Below, piece by piece: positions 1 to 7,737 of a stretch of DNA of 58,633 nt. The number at the start of each line of letters is the position of its first letter. The first letter of the stretch is position 1. The DNA is taken from contig JAJEJB010000059.1 in assembly GCA_022828135.1 (NCBI GenBank), forward strand, positions 1-58,633, in the 5' to 3' direction. The notes beneath the pieces are model-generated. The model did no database searches and had not been told where the DNA came from. It saw only the letters and a program-made list of their open reading frames with translations. The stretch comes from Acidimicrobiia bacterium. Its GTDB lineage: Bacteria; Actinomycetota; Acidimicrobiia; Acidimicrobiales; Aldehydirespiratoraceae. The translations under genes were made by a program, and so were the position numbers.

Positions 1-62
1 TCCAACGTCTCACGCTCCCCGTCTGAGAGCACGATCTCCACAGCACGACGGCCCCTGGCCAC
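1..62 (-). CDS. IS630-family transposase, N-terminal fragment (runs off the left edge)
   Basis: Twenty codons are visible from a GTG at 62 (another GTG is at 65), translating as VARGRRAVEIVLSDGERETL. The pattern of a basic start followed by I-V-L-S-D-x-E-R-x-x-L is typical of the N-terminal helix-turn-helix region of actinobacterial IS630 transposases. A GGAGG sits at 72-68, five bases upstream of the start. The DDE catalytic domain is outside the window. The family call rests on this short motif only. Confidence 0.55.
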   Translation of the reverse strand, partial: MARGRRAVEIVLSDGERETL

Positions 63-139
63 CACCGCCTCCAATCACCGCCCGCAGCCACACCCACCAT
101 ACCACAAACAACCCCACGAACTCGCCATACAGGACACTA
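1..139 (-). mobile_element. IS630-like insertion sequence, partial (outer end and transposase N-terminus)
   Basis: The segment from the window edge to a CTAG at 137-140 looks like one end of an IS630-family element. The transposase start lies about 75 bp inside it. IS630 elements insert at TA, often within CTAG, and the reading frame of a small gene running in from 260 becomes unrelated sequence after this CTAG. The rest of the element lies outside the window, so the second terminus and inverted repeats cannot be checked. Confidence 0.55.
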
Positions 140-260
140 GCCGTTGTTCCATGTGGTCGAGACGTTCACGCAGCTTGTCGGTGGTGCGTTGCTGGTGCCA
201 GATGATGGCGAGCACGGCCAGCACGACTGTCACAATCTGCGAGACCGTGTTGATGTCCAC
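75..260 (-). pseudogene. Small membrane-anchored coiled-coil protein, 3' end replaced by IS sequence
   Basis: From a GTG at 260 the frame encodes an N-terminal membrane segment (about residues 5-21, IVTVVLAVLAIIW) followed by a charged, heptad-like stretch (RTTDKLRERLDHMEQRL). Small TM-plus-coil proteins of unknown function like this are common in this bacterial group. After residue 41 (codon CTA within CTAG) the sequence turns Cys/Gly-rich and non-helical, and it coincides with the presumed IS630 end. The visible 61 codons are therefore probably a truncated gene with an IS-encoded tail. No clear Shine-Dalgarno is present. Function unknown. Confidence 0.5.
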
Positions 261-298
261 GACGAGAACCGTAGCTCATGCAGTTTCAGATAGCAACT

Positions 299-322
299 GA
301 ATTACATGAAATTATGTGATTC
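299..322 (-). terminator. AT-rich hairpin overlapping the stop of the first DMGDH-like gene
   Basis: The nine-base arms 299-307 and 314-322 pair (one G-U) around a six-base loop, and the TGA stop at 323-321 is inside the structure. An AT-rich perfect hairpin is unusual in this GC-rich DNA. It could end or stabilise the transcript of the 321-2873 gene. No U-tract follows, so classical intrinsic termination is uncertain. Confidence 0.4.
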
Positions 323-2873
323 AGCCTCGCATGCGGGTGCCTTCGGAGTCCCATAGGCAGCCGGTCACGAGGCTGGCCGGTCGGCGGGTGCCGACTATCT
401 CGATCTCGAAGTGGCCGGGCGAGTCGGCCAGTTCGGCGGGGATGTAGCCCAGGGCCACCGACACCTCGCTGTGGTGGGCGTAGCCGCCTGAGGTGACCCA
501 GCCCACCACCTCGCCGTCGTGCCACACCGGCTCGTCGCCGATCACGTCGCAGGCGTCCGGGCCGCTGCCCACGTCCACGGTCCAGGTGCACAGCCGCAAT
601 CCCGTCGCCGCCACCCCGTTCGGCGGTCCGGCCTCCCCGTGCTTCTCGGCTAGGGCGTCCCGGCCGATGAAGTCCTTCTCCATACGCACGAAACGGCCCA
701 GCCCCGCCTCGAACGGGTCGTAGTCGGGTCGGTACTCCCGCAGCCACGACCCGAACCCCTTCTCCAGGCGCAGCGAGTTCAGCGCGTGCAGGCCGAACAA
801 CTCCAGCCCGTGCGCCTCCCCGGCCGCCCGCAGCAGGTCGAACACGTAGCGCTGGTAGCGGCCCGGCATCCACAGCTCGTAGCCCAGGTCGCCGGTGAAG
901 CTGATCCGGCCGCACCACACCGGGGCCTGGCCCACCTCCATCTCGCCGAAGGCCATGAACCTCATGCCATGCGCGGTGACGTCAGCGGCCGTTACCTCCG
1001 CCAGGAGCGCCCGCGCCGCTGGCCCGGCGATGGCCAGACCGCACATCTCGGCTCCGAGCGTCTGGTAGCTCACCGAGCCGTCGTCGGGCAGGTGGGCATC
1101 GAACCAGCGCTCGTAGTAGCGCTCCGCGATTCCGGAGCCGAACACCACGAAGCGCTCGCCGTCCCGAACGTTGCCGGTGGCACCGCCCACCACCGTGCCC
1201 GCCGGACCCTCGGCCCGGCCGGGCGCGGCCGGCAGGCACGCCACCGTCAGGTCGCCGACGAGGTTCCCCGCCGGGTTGGTCATCGGCGTCAGCGCCATGC
1301 GGCCCGGGATCGGCACCCGCCCGGCCAGCAGCCGGTCGAGCCACGCTCGTGCCCCCGGGCCCGACACCAGGAACTTGGCGAACCCGGTGGTCTCCATCAT
1401 GCCGACGCCGGCCCGCACCGCCAGGGTCTCGGCCCGCACCCGGCCCCAGGCGTTGGAGCGTCCGAAGGTGACCTCCTCGACCGGTTCCAGCCCGGGGGTC
1501 TGGAACCACAGCGCCGACTCCAGGCCGAAGGCGTCGCCCCACACCGCGTTGGCCGACGCCAAGCGGTCATAGATGGGAGAGGTCTGCACGCCCCGACCCT
1601 CGGGCAGGAATTCGTTGGGGAACGTGATCCGGAACCGGCGCGAGTAGTTCTCCCGCACCTTGGCATCGGTGTAGCCGACCGTGGCGTAGTCGCCGAAGCG
1701 GGCCACGTCCATGGCCCACACGTCGAAGCCGGGATCACCGCCGGTGATCCAGTTGGCCACCGACAGCCCGACCCCGCCGCCCTGCGACAGCCCGGCCATC
1801 ACCCCGCACGCCGTCCAGTATCCCGGCAGCCCCCTGACCGGGCCGATCAGCGGGTTCCCGTCGGGCGCGAACGTGAACGGCCCGTTCACCACCCGCTGGA
1901 TCCCCGCGGTGGCGAACGCCGGGAAGTGGGCGAAGGCCACCTCCAGCGAGCCCGCGATGCGGTCCAGGTCGGGCGGCAGCAGCCTCATCGAGAAGTCCCA
2001 CGGCGTCTGGCGGGGCGCCCACGGCAGGCAGGCCTGCTCATAGGTGCCGAGCAGCATGCCGTCGCCCTCCTGGCGCATATAGATCTCGCCACCGAAGTCG
2101 ATCACGAGCCTCAACTCCAAGCCCGTGCGCCTGGTGTAGTCGCGCACCTCCTCCAGCGGCTCGGTGACCACGTACATGTGCTCCATGGCCAGCACCGGCA
2201 GCTCGAGCCCCACCATGCGGCCCACCTCGCGGGCCCACAGGCCGCCGCAGTTCACCACGTGCTCGCAGTCGATGGCGGCCAGGTCCTCGCCGGTGGCGGT
2301 GTCGTACACCAGGACCCGCCAGCCCCCGCCTGCACCGCGCTCGATGGCGCGGGCCCAGCAGTTGCGGTACACCTCGGCTCCCGCCAACCGTGCCGCCTTG
2401 GCGTAGGCGTGGGTCACCCCGGCCGGGTCGACATGGCCCTCGTGGGCGTCGATGAGCGCCCCCACGAAGTGCTTGGGATCGATCAACGGCACCATCTCGG
2501 CGGCCTCGGCCACCGACACCATCTCGGTCTCCATGCCCAGGTAGCGACCCCGGGCGTGGGTCATCCTGAGCCAGTCGAGCCGTTCGGGCGTGTCGGCCAG
2601 CATCAGGCCGCCGGGCATGTGAATGCCGCAGTCCTGGCCCGACACCCGCTCGATCTCGGCGTACAGCTGCAGCGTGTAGCGCTGGAGGCGAGCGACGTTG
2701 GGATCGCCGTTGACGGTGTGCATGCCGCCCGCGCTGTGCCATGTGGACCCGGCGGTGAGCTCGGTCCGCTCCACCAGCACCACATCCGTCCAGCCCGCCT
2801 CGGTTAGGTGGTAGAGCACGCTGGCGCCCACCACTCCCCCGCCGACCACCACAACCTGCGCGTCAGACCTCAT
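321..2873 (-). CDS. Dimethylglycine/sarcosine dehydrogenase-like FAD oxidoreductase with GcvT domain
   Basis: An 850-aa flavoprotein likely to oxidise an N-methyl group of a secondary or tertiary amine such as dimethylglycine or sarcosine, passing the one-carbon unit to tetrahydrofolate. The N-terminus has the Rossmann FAD motif GGGVVG (11-16) and GSTWH with His46, the position that carries covalent FAD in DMGDH and sarcosine dehydrogenase. The second half is a GcvT-like folate-binding aminomethyltransferase domain (SFTGDLGYELWMP, then GRFVRMEKDFIGRDAL near the end). Length matches the family. It lies 30 bp downstream of a Rieske oxygenase on the same strand, fitting sequential demethylation of a betaine-type substrate. 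A paralogue is at 33549-36014. Substrate cannot be fixed from sequence. Confidence 0.93.
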   Translation of the reverse strand: MRSDAQVVVVGGGVVGASVLYHLTEAGWTDVVLVERTELTAGSTWHSAGGMHTVNGDPNVARLQRYTLQLYAEIERVSGQDCGIHMPGGLMLADTPERLDWLRMTHARGRYLGMETEMVSVAEAAEMVPLIDPKHFVGALIDAHEGHVDPAGVTHAYAKAARLAGAEVYRNCWARAIERGAGGGWRVLVYDTATGEDLAAIDCEHVVNCGGLWAREVGRMVGLELPVLAMEHMYVVTEPLEEVRDYTRRTGLELRLVIDFGGEIYMRQEGDGMLLGTYEQACLPWAPRQTPWDFSMRLLPPDLDRIAGSLEVAFAHFPAFATAGIQRVVNGPFTFAPDGNPLIGPVRGLPGYWTACGVMAGLSQGGGVGLSVANWITGGDPGFDVWAMDVARFGDYATVGYTDAKVRENYSRRFRITFPNEFLPEGRGVQTSPIYDRLASANAVWGDAFGLESALWFQTPGLEPVEEVTFGRSNAWGRVRAETLAVRAGVGMMETTGFAKFLVSGPGARAWLDRLLAGRVPIPGRMALTPMTNPAGNLVGDLTVACLPAAPGRAEGPAGTVVGGATGNVRDGERFVVFGSGIAERYYERWFDAHLPDDGSVSYQTLGAEMCGLAIAGPAARALLAEVTAADVTAHGMRFMAFGEMEVGQAPVWCGRISFTGDLGYELWMPGRYQRYVFDLLRAAGEAHGLELFGLHALNSLRLEKGFGSWLREYRPDYDPFEAGLGRFVRMEKDFIGRDALAEKHGEAGPPNGVAATGLRLCTWTVDVGSGPDACDVIGDEPVWHDGEVVGWVTSGGYAHHSEVSVALGYIPAELADSPGHFEIEIVGTRRPASLVTGCLWDSEGTRMRG

Positions 2874-2903
2874 TCGGGGCTTCCTACCAGTTGCCCGCGC
2901 CGA

Positions 2904-4184
2904 TCAGCCCGTGGCCGACCACCGGCGGGCATCGATGGAGGGCAGAGCGGGGTTCGGCCCGCAGCCGTAGCGGGGCCCGGCGTCGGGGCCGTCGCCGGGC
3001 GGGATCCTCAACCCGTCGGCGAGCGAATTAGCGGTCATGCAGTCGGCCACCATGTTCTGGAAGCGGTGCAGGGGCTCCTCGAAGCGCGGTGACAGCGGCC
3101 CGGGCGGGGCGCCGCCGAGCGCGAGCCCCCGGTGGGACCGCTCGCAGATGTCGATGTCCTCGTTGTTGATCTCGATCCAGAACTTGAGCGTCTCGGCCGC
3201 GGCGTCGCCGTACTGCTCGGCCGGCGTGGACGACGGCAGCAGCAGAGTGCAGTGCTCCCGCGTGGTGCCCGACGACAGCGGCTCGAGACGGATCACGAAG
3301 GCGTGGCCGGGCAGCACCGCCAGCGTCAGGTTGGGGAATACGGCCACGAACCGCCCGCTGACGCTGTCGGACGAGTCCAGCCCGGGTGCGTTGGGCAGTA
3401 CCAGCCAGTCGTCGCGCTCGTCGCTCGACACCGGCGTGGTGGTCTGACCGCAGTACAGGCCCGGCCCCTGGTAGCGGTAGTGGTCGCGCACCCGCGACAC
3501 CTTGGCCAGTTCCGGATGGACCCAGGCCAGGTGGTAGTACTCCTGGAAGTTCTCGGTGATCAGCTTCCAGTTGGCGGCCACGTCGAAGGTGCACTTCTGG
3601 TGGGCGACCCAGCCGTCGAAGCCGTAGCCGGCCATGCGCTCGGGCAGGTCGCCCAGCCACTCGGCCAGCGGCGGTGTGGCCTCGTCCAGGCAGACGAACA
3701 CATCCAAACCCCAGGTCTCCGCCCGCACCGGCAGCAGGGACAGCTCAGCCGGATCGAAGTCCGCTCTGGGCACCTCGTCGAACAGCGGGGACGCCACCAA
3801 GGAGCCGTCGAGGGCGTAACCCCAGCGGTGGTAGGGACAGCGGATCATCCGCGACACGGTGCAGTCCTCGGAGGTCAGCTCGGTTCCCCGGTGACGGCAC
3901 GAGTTGATGAAGCCCCTCAGCACGCCGTCGCGATCCCGGGTGATGAGCACCGAAGTGCCGCCGACGGAGCGCACCAGCAGGCGCCCCGGCTCGGCCACTT
4001 CCGACGCGGACGCCACCGCAACCCAGGACCGGGCGAACAGCCGGTGCTGCTCCACCTCGAAGAAGTCGTCACCGGTGTAGGCGACGGGCGGCAGGCCGGT
4101 CGCCTGATCCAGCGGTCGGCGGGTCCCCGACCAGAAGTCCTCTGACGTGAAGTCGATCACGCCGCCGCCGGAGGGATGGCCCAT
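2904..4184 (-). CDS. Rieske [2Fe-2S] oxygenase, glycine-betaine/choline demethylase-like
   Basis: A 426-aa ring-hydroxylating-type oxygenase large subunit. The Rieske cluster ligands are C96-x-H98 and C116-x-x-H119. The mononuclear iron site shows E211 and H218-x4-H223 in ENFQEYYHLAWVH. Members near DMGDH-like genes are typically N-demethylating monooxygenases such as GbcA, so oxidative demethylation of a quaternary amine is inferred. The ATG at 4184 is preferred: upstream in-frame sequence is non-conserved and crosses a hairpin at 4320-4374. No reductase component (GbcB type) is adjacent, so electrons must come from elsewhere. A second Rieske gene is at 31289-32350. Confidence 0.92.
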   Translation of the reverse strand: MGHPSGGGVIDFTSEDFWSGTRRPLDQATGLPPVAYTGDDFFEVEQHRLFARSWVAVASASEVAEPGRLLVRSVGGTSVLITRDRDGVLRGFINSCRHRGTELTSEDCTVSRMIRCPYHRWGYALDGSLVASPLFDEVPRADFDPAELSLLPVRAETWGLDVFVCLDEATPPLAEWLGDLPERMAGYGFDGWVAHQKCTFDVAANWKLITENFQEYYHLAWVHPELAKVSRVRDHYRYQGPGLYCGQTTTPVSSDERDDWLVLPNAPGLDSSDSVSGRFVAVFPNLTLAVLPGHAFVIRLEPLSSGTTREHCTLLLPSSTPAEQYGDAAAETLKFWIEINNEDIDICERSHRGLALGGAPPGPLSPRFEEPLHRFQNMVADCMTANSLADGLRIPPGDGPDAGPRYGCGPNPALPSIDARRWSATG

Positions 4185-4319
4185 AGCGCGAAGTACACCA
4201 CGGCCGCTCCCCGACCGCAACGCTCCGCACAGGCGATACGGCCATCCCGCCCGTTCTTGCGCCCAGAATGCGACTTGGAAAGCACTAAGAATGTATGAAA
4301 AGTGCTTACAATGCAAAGC

Positions 4320-4374
4320 GCCGGAGTGCCTCCCCTCTCGGCCTTGAGCCTTCAACCGGGGGAGGTGCTCCGGC
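4320..4374 (-). terminator. Long imperfect hairpin between the MttB-like and Rieske genes
   Basis: Arms 4320-4335 and 4359-4374 pair at 14 of 16 positions with a 23-base spacer. An alternative exact pairing joins 4324-4330 to 4372-4378. It sits in the 280-bp gap after the MttB-like stop and before the Rieske start. No U-tract follows. It may be a terminator, an attenuator or a small inverted-repeat element. Apart from this the gap holds only AT-richer DNA around 4270-4315. Confidence 0.5.
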
Positions 4375-4464
4375 ACTCACATGTTCATCGCTGCTGTGGA
4401 CAGCTAGAACAATGCACAGAATAGCAGGAGCACACGCCCCTTCAACATCGAGCCATGAGACGGA

Positions 4465-6000
4465 CTAGAAGTCGGTCTCGACGCCGCCCTCGGCTATGCG
4501 CCGGTCGGTGAAGTCGTCCAACTCGGCCCGGACGTCGTCGGCCAGCGGAGGAGGCTGGTAGGCATCCAGGAGCTCGCCCACCAGGCGCTCGGCGTGGTCC
4601 AGGGCGGTGGGCGAGCCGGCCTCGGCCCAACTCTCGTAGTTGCGCCAGTCCGACACCATCGGCTTGAAGAACGCGTCGCGGAAGCGGGCCAGCGTGTGGG
4701 CCGTGCCGAAGAAGTGCCCGCCGGGGCCCACCTCCGCAATGGCTTCAACCGCCAGGGAATCGGTGTCGGTGGCCAAGGGCCGCAGGAATTCCCCCACCAT
4801 GCCGATCATGTCGGCGTCTATGACCATCTTCTCGTAGCAGGCCTGCAGCCCGCCCTCCATCCATCCCGCCCCGTGCATCACCATGTGGGCGCCGCCCATC
4901 ACCACGGCCCACAGCGAGAACACGCTCTCGTAGGCGGCTTGGGCGTCGACCGCGTTGGCCGCGCAGACGTTCGAGGACCGGTAGGGGACGCCGTACCGGC
5001 GAGCGAGCTGGCCACCGAGCAGCACAGCCTGCATGTACTCGGGGGTGCCGAAGGCGGGGGCGCCTGACTGCATGTCGACGTTGGAGGTGAAACCCCCGTA
5101 GATCACCGGCGATCCCGGCCTCACCAACTGGCAGAAGGCCATGCCGGCGAGAGCCTCGGCGTTCTGCTGCACCACCGCGCCGGCCACTGTCACCGGCGCC
5201 ATCGCCCCGGCCAGCGTGAACGGGGTGACCGCCACCGCCTGATTGCGGGCCGAGTACTGGAGGATCCCTTCCAGCATGGGCGTGTCGAGCCGCAGCGGCG
5301 AGTTGCAGTTCACCACGGTGAAGATCGACGGCTCCGCCTCCAGATCGTCGTCGCTCACGCCGCGCACGATTCGCACCATCTCCAGGCAGTCGCGGTTGCG
5401 CTGCGCTCCCAGCGAGTAGGCGTGGAGGGCCTTGCCGGTCAGGGTGAGGAGGTCGCGGGTGGCCACCAAGTGACGCACCGATGAGTGCACGTCCACCGGC
5501 TCCACCGGGTAGCCGCCCTGGAAGGCGATGGAGTTGAGCACCTCCCCCAGCATCACCAGCCGCCGGAAGTCCTCCCGGTTGCCGGTGCGGCGACCGCCGG
5601 CCCGGTCGGCCACGTTCGGGGGACTGGCCACCGAGGCGAAGGCCACGTTGCGCCCACCCATCGGGAGGTGCCGGGCCGGGTCGGGGGCGTGCAGCACGAA
5701 CTCGCCGGGGGCGGTGGCCACCAGCTCGGTGACCATCTCGGGATCGAAGCGCACCCTGTCCCCGTCGACCTTGGCGCCGGCCTCGGCCCACATTTTCCGG
5801 GCTGTCGGATGCAGGAACTCCATGCCGGTGTCGCGCAGCACTACGAGGGACGCCTCGTGGATGGCCTCGAGCTCATCCTCGCTCACGATCGGCGTCGGAT
5901 CGAACCGTCGCTCATGCAGCCGCCACGGCGGCTGGACCGGGCCGCTCGGCTTCTCGACCACGGTCTGGCGTGGTCGCCGCCTTCGACGCTCGGCGCTCAT
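4465..6000 (-). CDS. MttB-family (trimethylamine methyltransferase-like) corrinoid methyltransferase, non-pyrrolysine
   Basis: A 511-aa protein of the MttB superfamily (COG5598), which moves a methyl group from a methylated or quaternary amine to a corrinoid protein. Characterised non-pyrrolysine members act on glycine betaine, proline betaine or carnitine. Family features include the early PIVSEDELEAIHEASLVVL segment, a Gly/Ala-rich central barrel (VVNCNSPLRLDTPMLEG, YGGFTSNVDMQSG) and the C-terminal GPGGHFFGTAHTLARFRDAFF. The frame is open with no internal amber codon, so the Pyl residue of true MttB is absent. No corrinoid protein or reactivase gene is adjacent, which is odd. It begins near 6000, divergent from the UGSC operon. 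Confidence 0.9.
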   Translation of the reverse strand: MSAERRRRRPRQTVVEKPSGPVQPPWRLHERRFDPTPIVSEDELEAIHEASLVVLRDTGMEFLHPTARKMWAEAGAKVDGDRVRFDPEMVTELVATAPGEFVLHAPDPARHLPMGGRNVAFASVASPPNVADRAGGRRTGNREDFRRLVMLGEVLNSIAFQGGYPVEPVDVHSSVRHLVATRDLLTLTGKALHAYSLGAQRNRDCLEMVRIVRGVSDDDLEAEPSIFTVVNCNSPLRLDTPMLEGILQYSARNQAVAVTPFTLAGAMAPVTVAGAVVQQNAEALAGMAFCQLVRPGSPVIYGGFTSNVDMQSGAPAFGTPEYMQAVLLGGQLARRYGVPYRSSNVCAANAVDAQAAYESVFSLWAVVMGGAHMVMHGAGWMEGGLQACYEKMVIDADMIGMVGEFLRPLATDTDSLAVEAIAEVGPGGHFFGTAHTLARFRDAFFKPMVSDWRNYESWAEAGSPTALDHAERLVGELLDAYQPPPLADDVRAELDDFTDRRIAEGGVETDF

Positions 6001-6160
6001 TGCCGCAGACTAATGCTCGACTGATCGCCTCCCGCGCTGATCATGACGTGTATCACCACCGGATTTCATGCAGTGAACTGCGGGCTGTGCTGTCCGGCCT
6101 CGACACGCCCCAGACTGCATCGCGGGGCAAACAGCGCCGATTGGCAGCAGACTTGTGGAC

Positions 6161-7225
6161 ATGGCCGAACCGCTGGAGATGCTCGACATCGCCTCCGAGG
6201 ATCCCGAGGCGGTCCGGACTTGCTACGCGGAGCGAGGCTGGGGTGATGGCCTGCCGCTGGTGGCCCCCACGCCCGAGCGGGTCGATGCCATGCTGGCCGG
6301 CAGCCGTGGCGACGCCGACGAGCCCGTCGCGGTGCTGCCGCCCCGGTCGGGCGTGGCCACCCGGCGCGTGATCGCGGTCAACGGCGTGCTGGCCGGCTGC
6401 CGCCCCGAGCATCTGCCTGTCCTCGTGGCCGCGGTTCAAGCCCTGGCCCGGCCGGAGGTCAACCTGCGGGGCATCAACGCCACCACGCATCCGGTGGCGC
6501 CACTGCTCATCGTGCACGGCGAGATCGCCCGCACCGCGGGTTACAACGCCGGGGCCGGTGCCTTCGGCCCCGGGAACGTGGCCAACGCGGCCACCGGCCG
6601 GGCGCTGCGCCTGTTGCTGCTTCACGTCGCCGACGCGGTCCCCGGTTCGGGCGATGCCTCCACGCAGGGCGGACCGGCCAAGTACACCTATTGCGTGGCC
6701 GAGAACCTGGCCGAGTCGCCCTGGGGAGGCTACGCAGCCAGCGTCGGCGTGGACGCGCCCTCGGCGGTCACCGTGCACTGCGGCGAGGCGCCCCACAATT
6801 TCCACGACATGGAGTCGAGCGAGCCGGCCGCCATCCTCGACAAGGCGGCCTCGGCCATGGCCTCGCTGGCATCCAATAATGCGCCCGTCAGCGGAGCCGA
6901 GTTCTTCGTGATGATGTGCCCGGAGCACGCCGCAGCCTGCGCAGCTGCCGGCTGGACCCGCGACCACGTGGCCTCCTACCTGCATGAGCGGGCCCGCCTG
7001 CCGGCCGGCGACCTGCGGACCGCCTTTGCGCTGCGGGCCTGGGCGCCCTGGCAGGAGGCGTTGCCCGACGATGCCCCCATGGCTTTGACGGAACATCCCG
7101 ACAACATCAGGGTCGTGGTGGTCGGAGGGCCGGGCAAGCACAGTTCGGTCATTCCCAGTTGGGGCATGACCAGGAGCGCCACCGTGCCGGTGGAGTTGGT
7201 GACACCAGGAGGGAACCGCCGATGA
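6161..7225 (+). CDS. Conserved protein of the UGSC gene cluster, function unknown
   Basis: About 354 aa from the ATG at 6161 (a GTG at 6155 is possible). It starts with ERGWGDGLPLVAPTPERV and has conserved-looking blocks INATTHPVAPLLIVHGEIA, NAATGRALRLLLLHV and STQGGPAKYTYCVAENLAESPW. I recognise this as the protein usually encoded next to, or fused to, UGSC-family selenoproteins, but I know of no established biochemical role. No signal peptide or membrane segment is seen. Its TGA overlaps the ATG of the UGSC gene (ATGA, 7222-7225), indicating translational coupling. It is the first gene of a three-gene plus-strand operon. Confidence 0.8.
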   Translation: MAEPLEMLDIASEDPEAVRTCYAERGWGDGLPLVAPTPERVDAMLAGSRGDADEPVAVLPPRSGVATRRVIAVNGVLAGCRPEHLPVLVAAVQALARPEVNLRGINATTHPVAPLLIVHGEIARTAGYNAGAGAFGPGNVANAATGRALRLLLLHVADAVPGSGDASTQGGPAKYTYCVAENLAESPWGGYAASVGVDAPSAVTVHCGEAPHNFHDMESSEPAAILDKAASAMASLASNNAPVSGAEFFVMMCPEHAAACAAAGWTRDHVASYLHERARLPAGDLRTAFALRAWAPWQEALPDDAPMALTEHPDNIRVVVVGGPGKHSSVIPSWGMTRSATVPVELVTPGGNRR

Positions 7226-7737
7226 GGATCTACGCCCCTGAGGGAGCGGTCGGACCGTCGGCCGCAAGCCTCGCACCGTTCGAGCCAGTGCTGGCCGGCA
7301 AGCGGATCGGGATACTCGACAATTCCAAGCCGAACGCGGGCCTGTTGCTGGGCCGTGTGGCGGAACGGCTCGCGACTCGCACCGGCGCGAGGGTGGAGGT
7401 CGTGGAACGCAAGAACGCCGCCCTTCCGGCGCCCGACGACCTGCTGGCCCGGCTGGCGGAGGCAGAGGTTGTCCTCACCGGCTCAGCCGATTGAGGCAGT
7501 TGCACGTCGTGGAGTGTCCACGACTCCGTCAACCTCGAGTCGGCCGGCACGCCCACCGTCCTGATGGCGACTACCAGCTTTGAGGCTCTGGCCGCGGGAG
7601 TGGCCGAGACGCTGGGAGTCCCCGATCTGCGGATAGTGGCCGTCGACCACCCGCTGGGTGGAATCGATGAGGCCTCGGTCATTGTCCGGGCCGACGCGGC
7701 GGTCGAGCCCACGCTTCGCCTTCTCACCGGGTCCTGA
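7222..7737 (+). CDS. UGSC-family selenoprotein (in-frame UGA at codon 91 read as selenocysteine)
   Basis: The frame from ATG 7222 (AGGAGGG at 7208-7214) meets TGA at 7492-7494, then continues open for 80 codons to TGA 7735-7737, giving 171 residues. The residues around the UGA are SAD-U-GSC-TSW: exactly the U-x-x-C redox motif that names the UGSC family. Both halves are coding in style: GKRIGILDNSKPNAG at 27-41 before the UGA, and TVLMATTSFEALAAG plus DHPLGG after it. A SECIS-like hairpin lies at 7506-7524. The gene overlaps both neighbours by ATGA junctions, and the second junction only works if translation passes the UGA. Likely a cytoplasmic thiol/selenol redox protein; substrate unknown. 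A conventional call would stop at 90 aa. Confidence 0.92.
7506..7524 (+). promoter_or_regulatory. Bacterial SECIS-like hairpin for the UGSC selenoprotein
   Basis: A perfect eight-base stem, 7506-7513 with 7517-7524, closes a GTG loop. The stem starts 11 bases after the UGA and the apical loop starts at base 20. Bacterial SECIS elements lie immediately downstream of the UGA with a small apical loop carrying G in its first positions at about 16-37 bases, so both geometry and loop fit. It would recruit SelB-Sec-tRNA. Confidence 0.85.

Noticed and set aside
4465..6000. Pyrrolysine-containing trimethylamine methyltransferase
   Set aside because: No in-frame amber codon exists; the TAG at 4467-4465 is the normal end of a full-length protein and no pyl genes are nearby.
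7222..7494. Treating the UGSC gene as a frameshifted or nonsense-mutated pseudogene ending at 7494
   Set aside because: The downstream half stays in the same frame, the stop falls exactly at the U of U-G-S-C, a SECIS-like hairpin follows, and the next gene is ATGA-coupled to the downstream stop.
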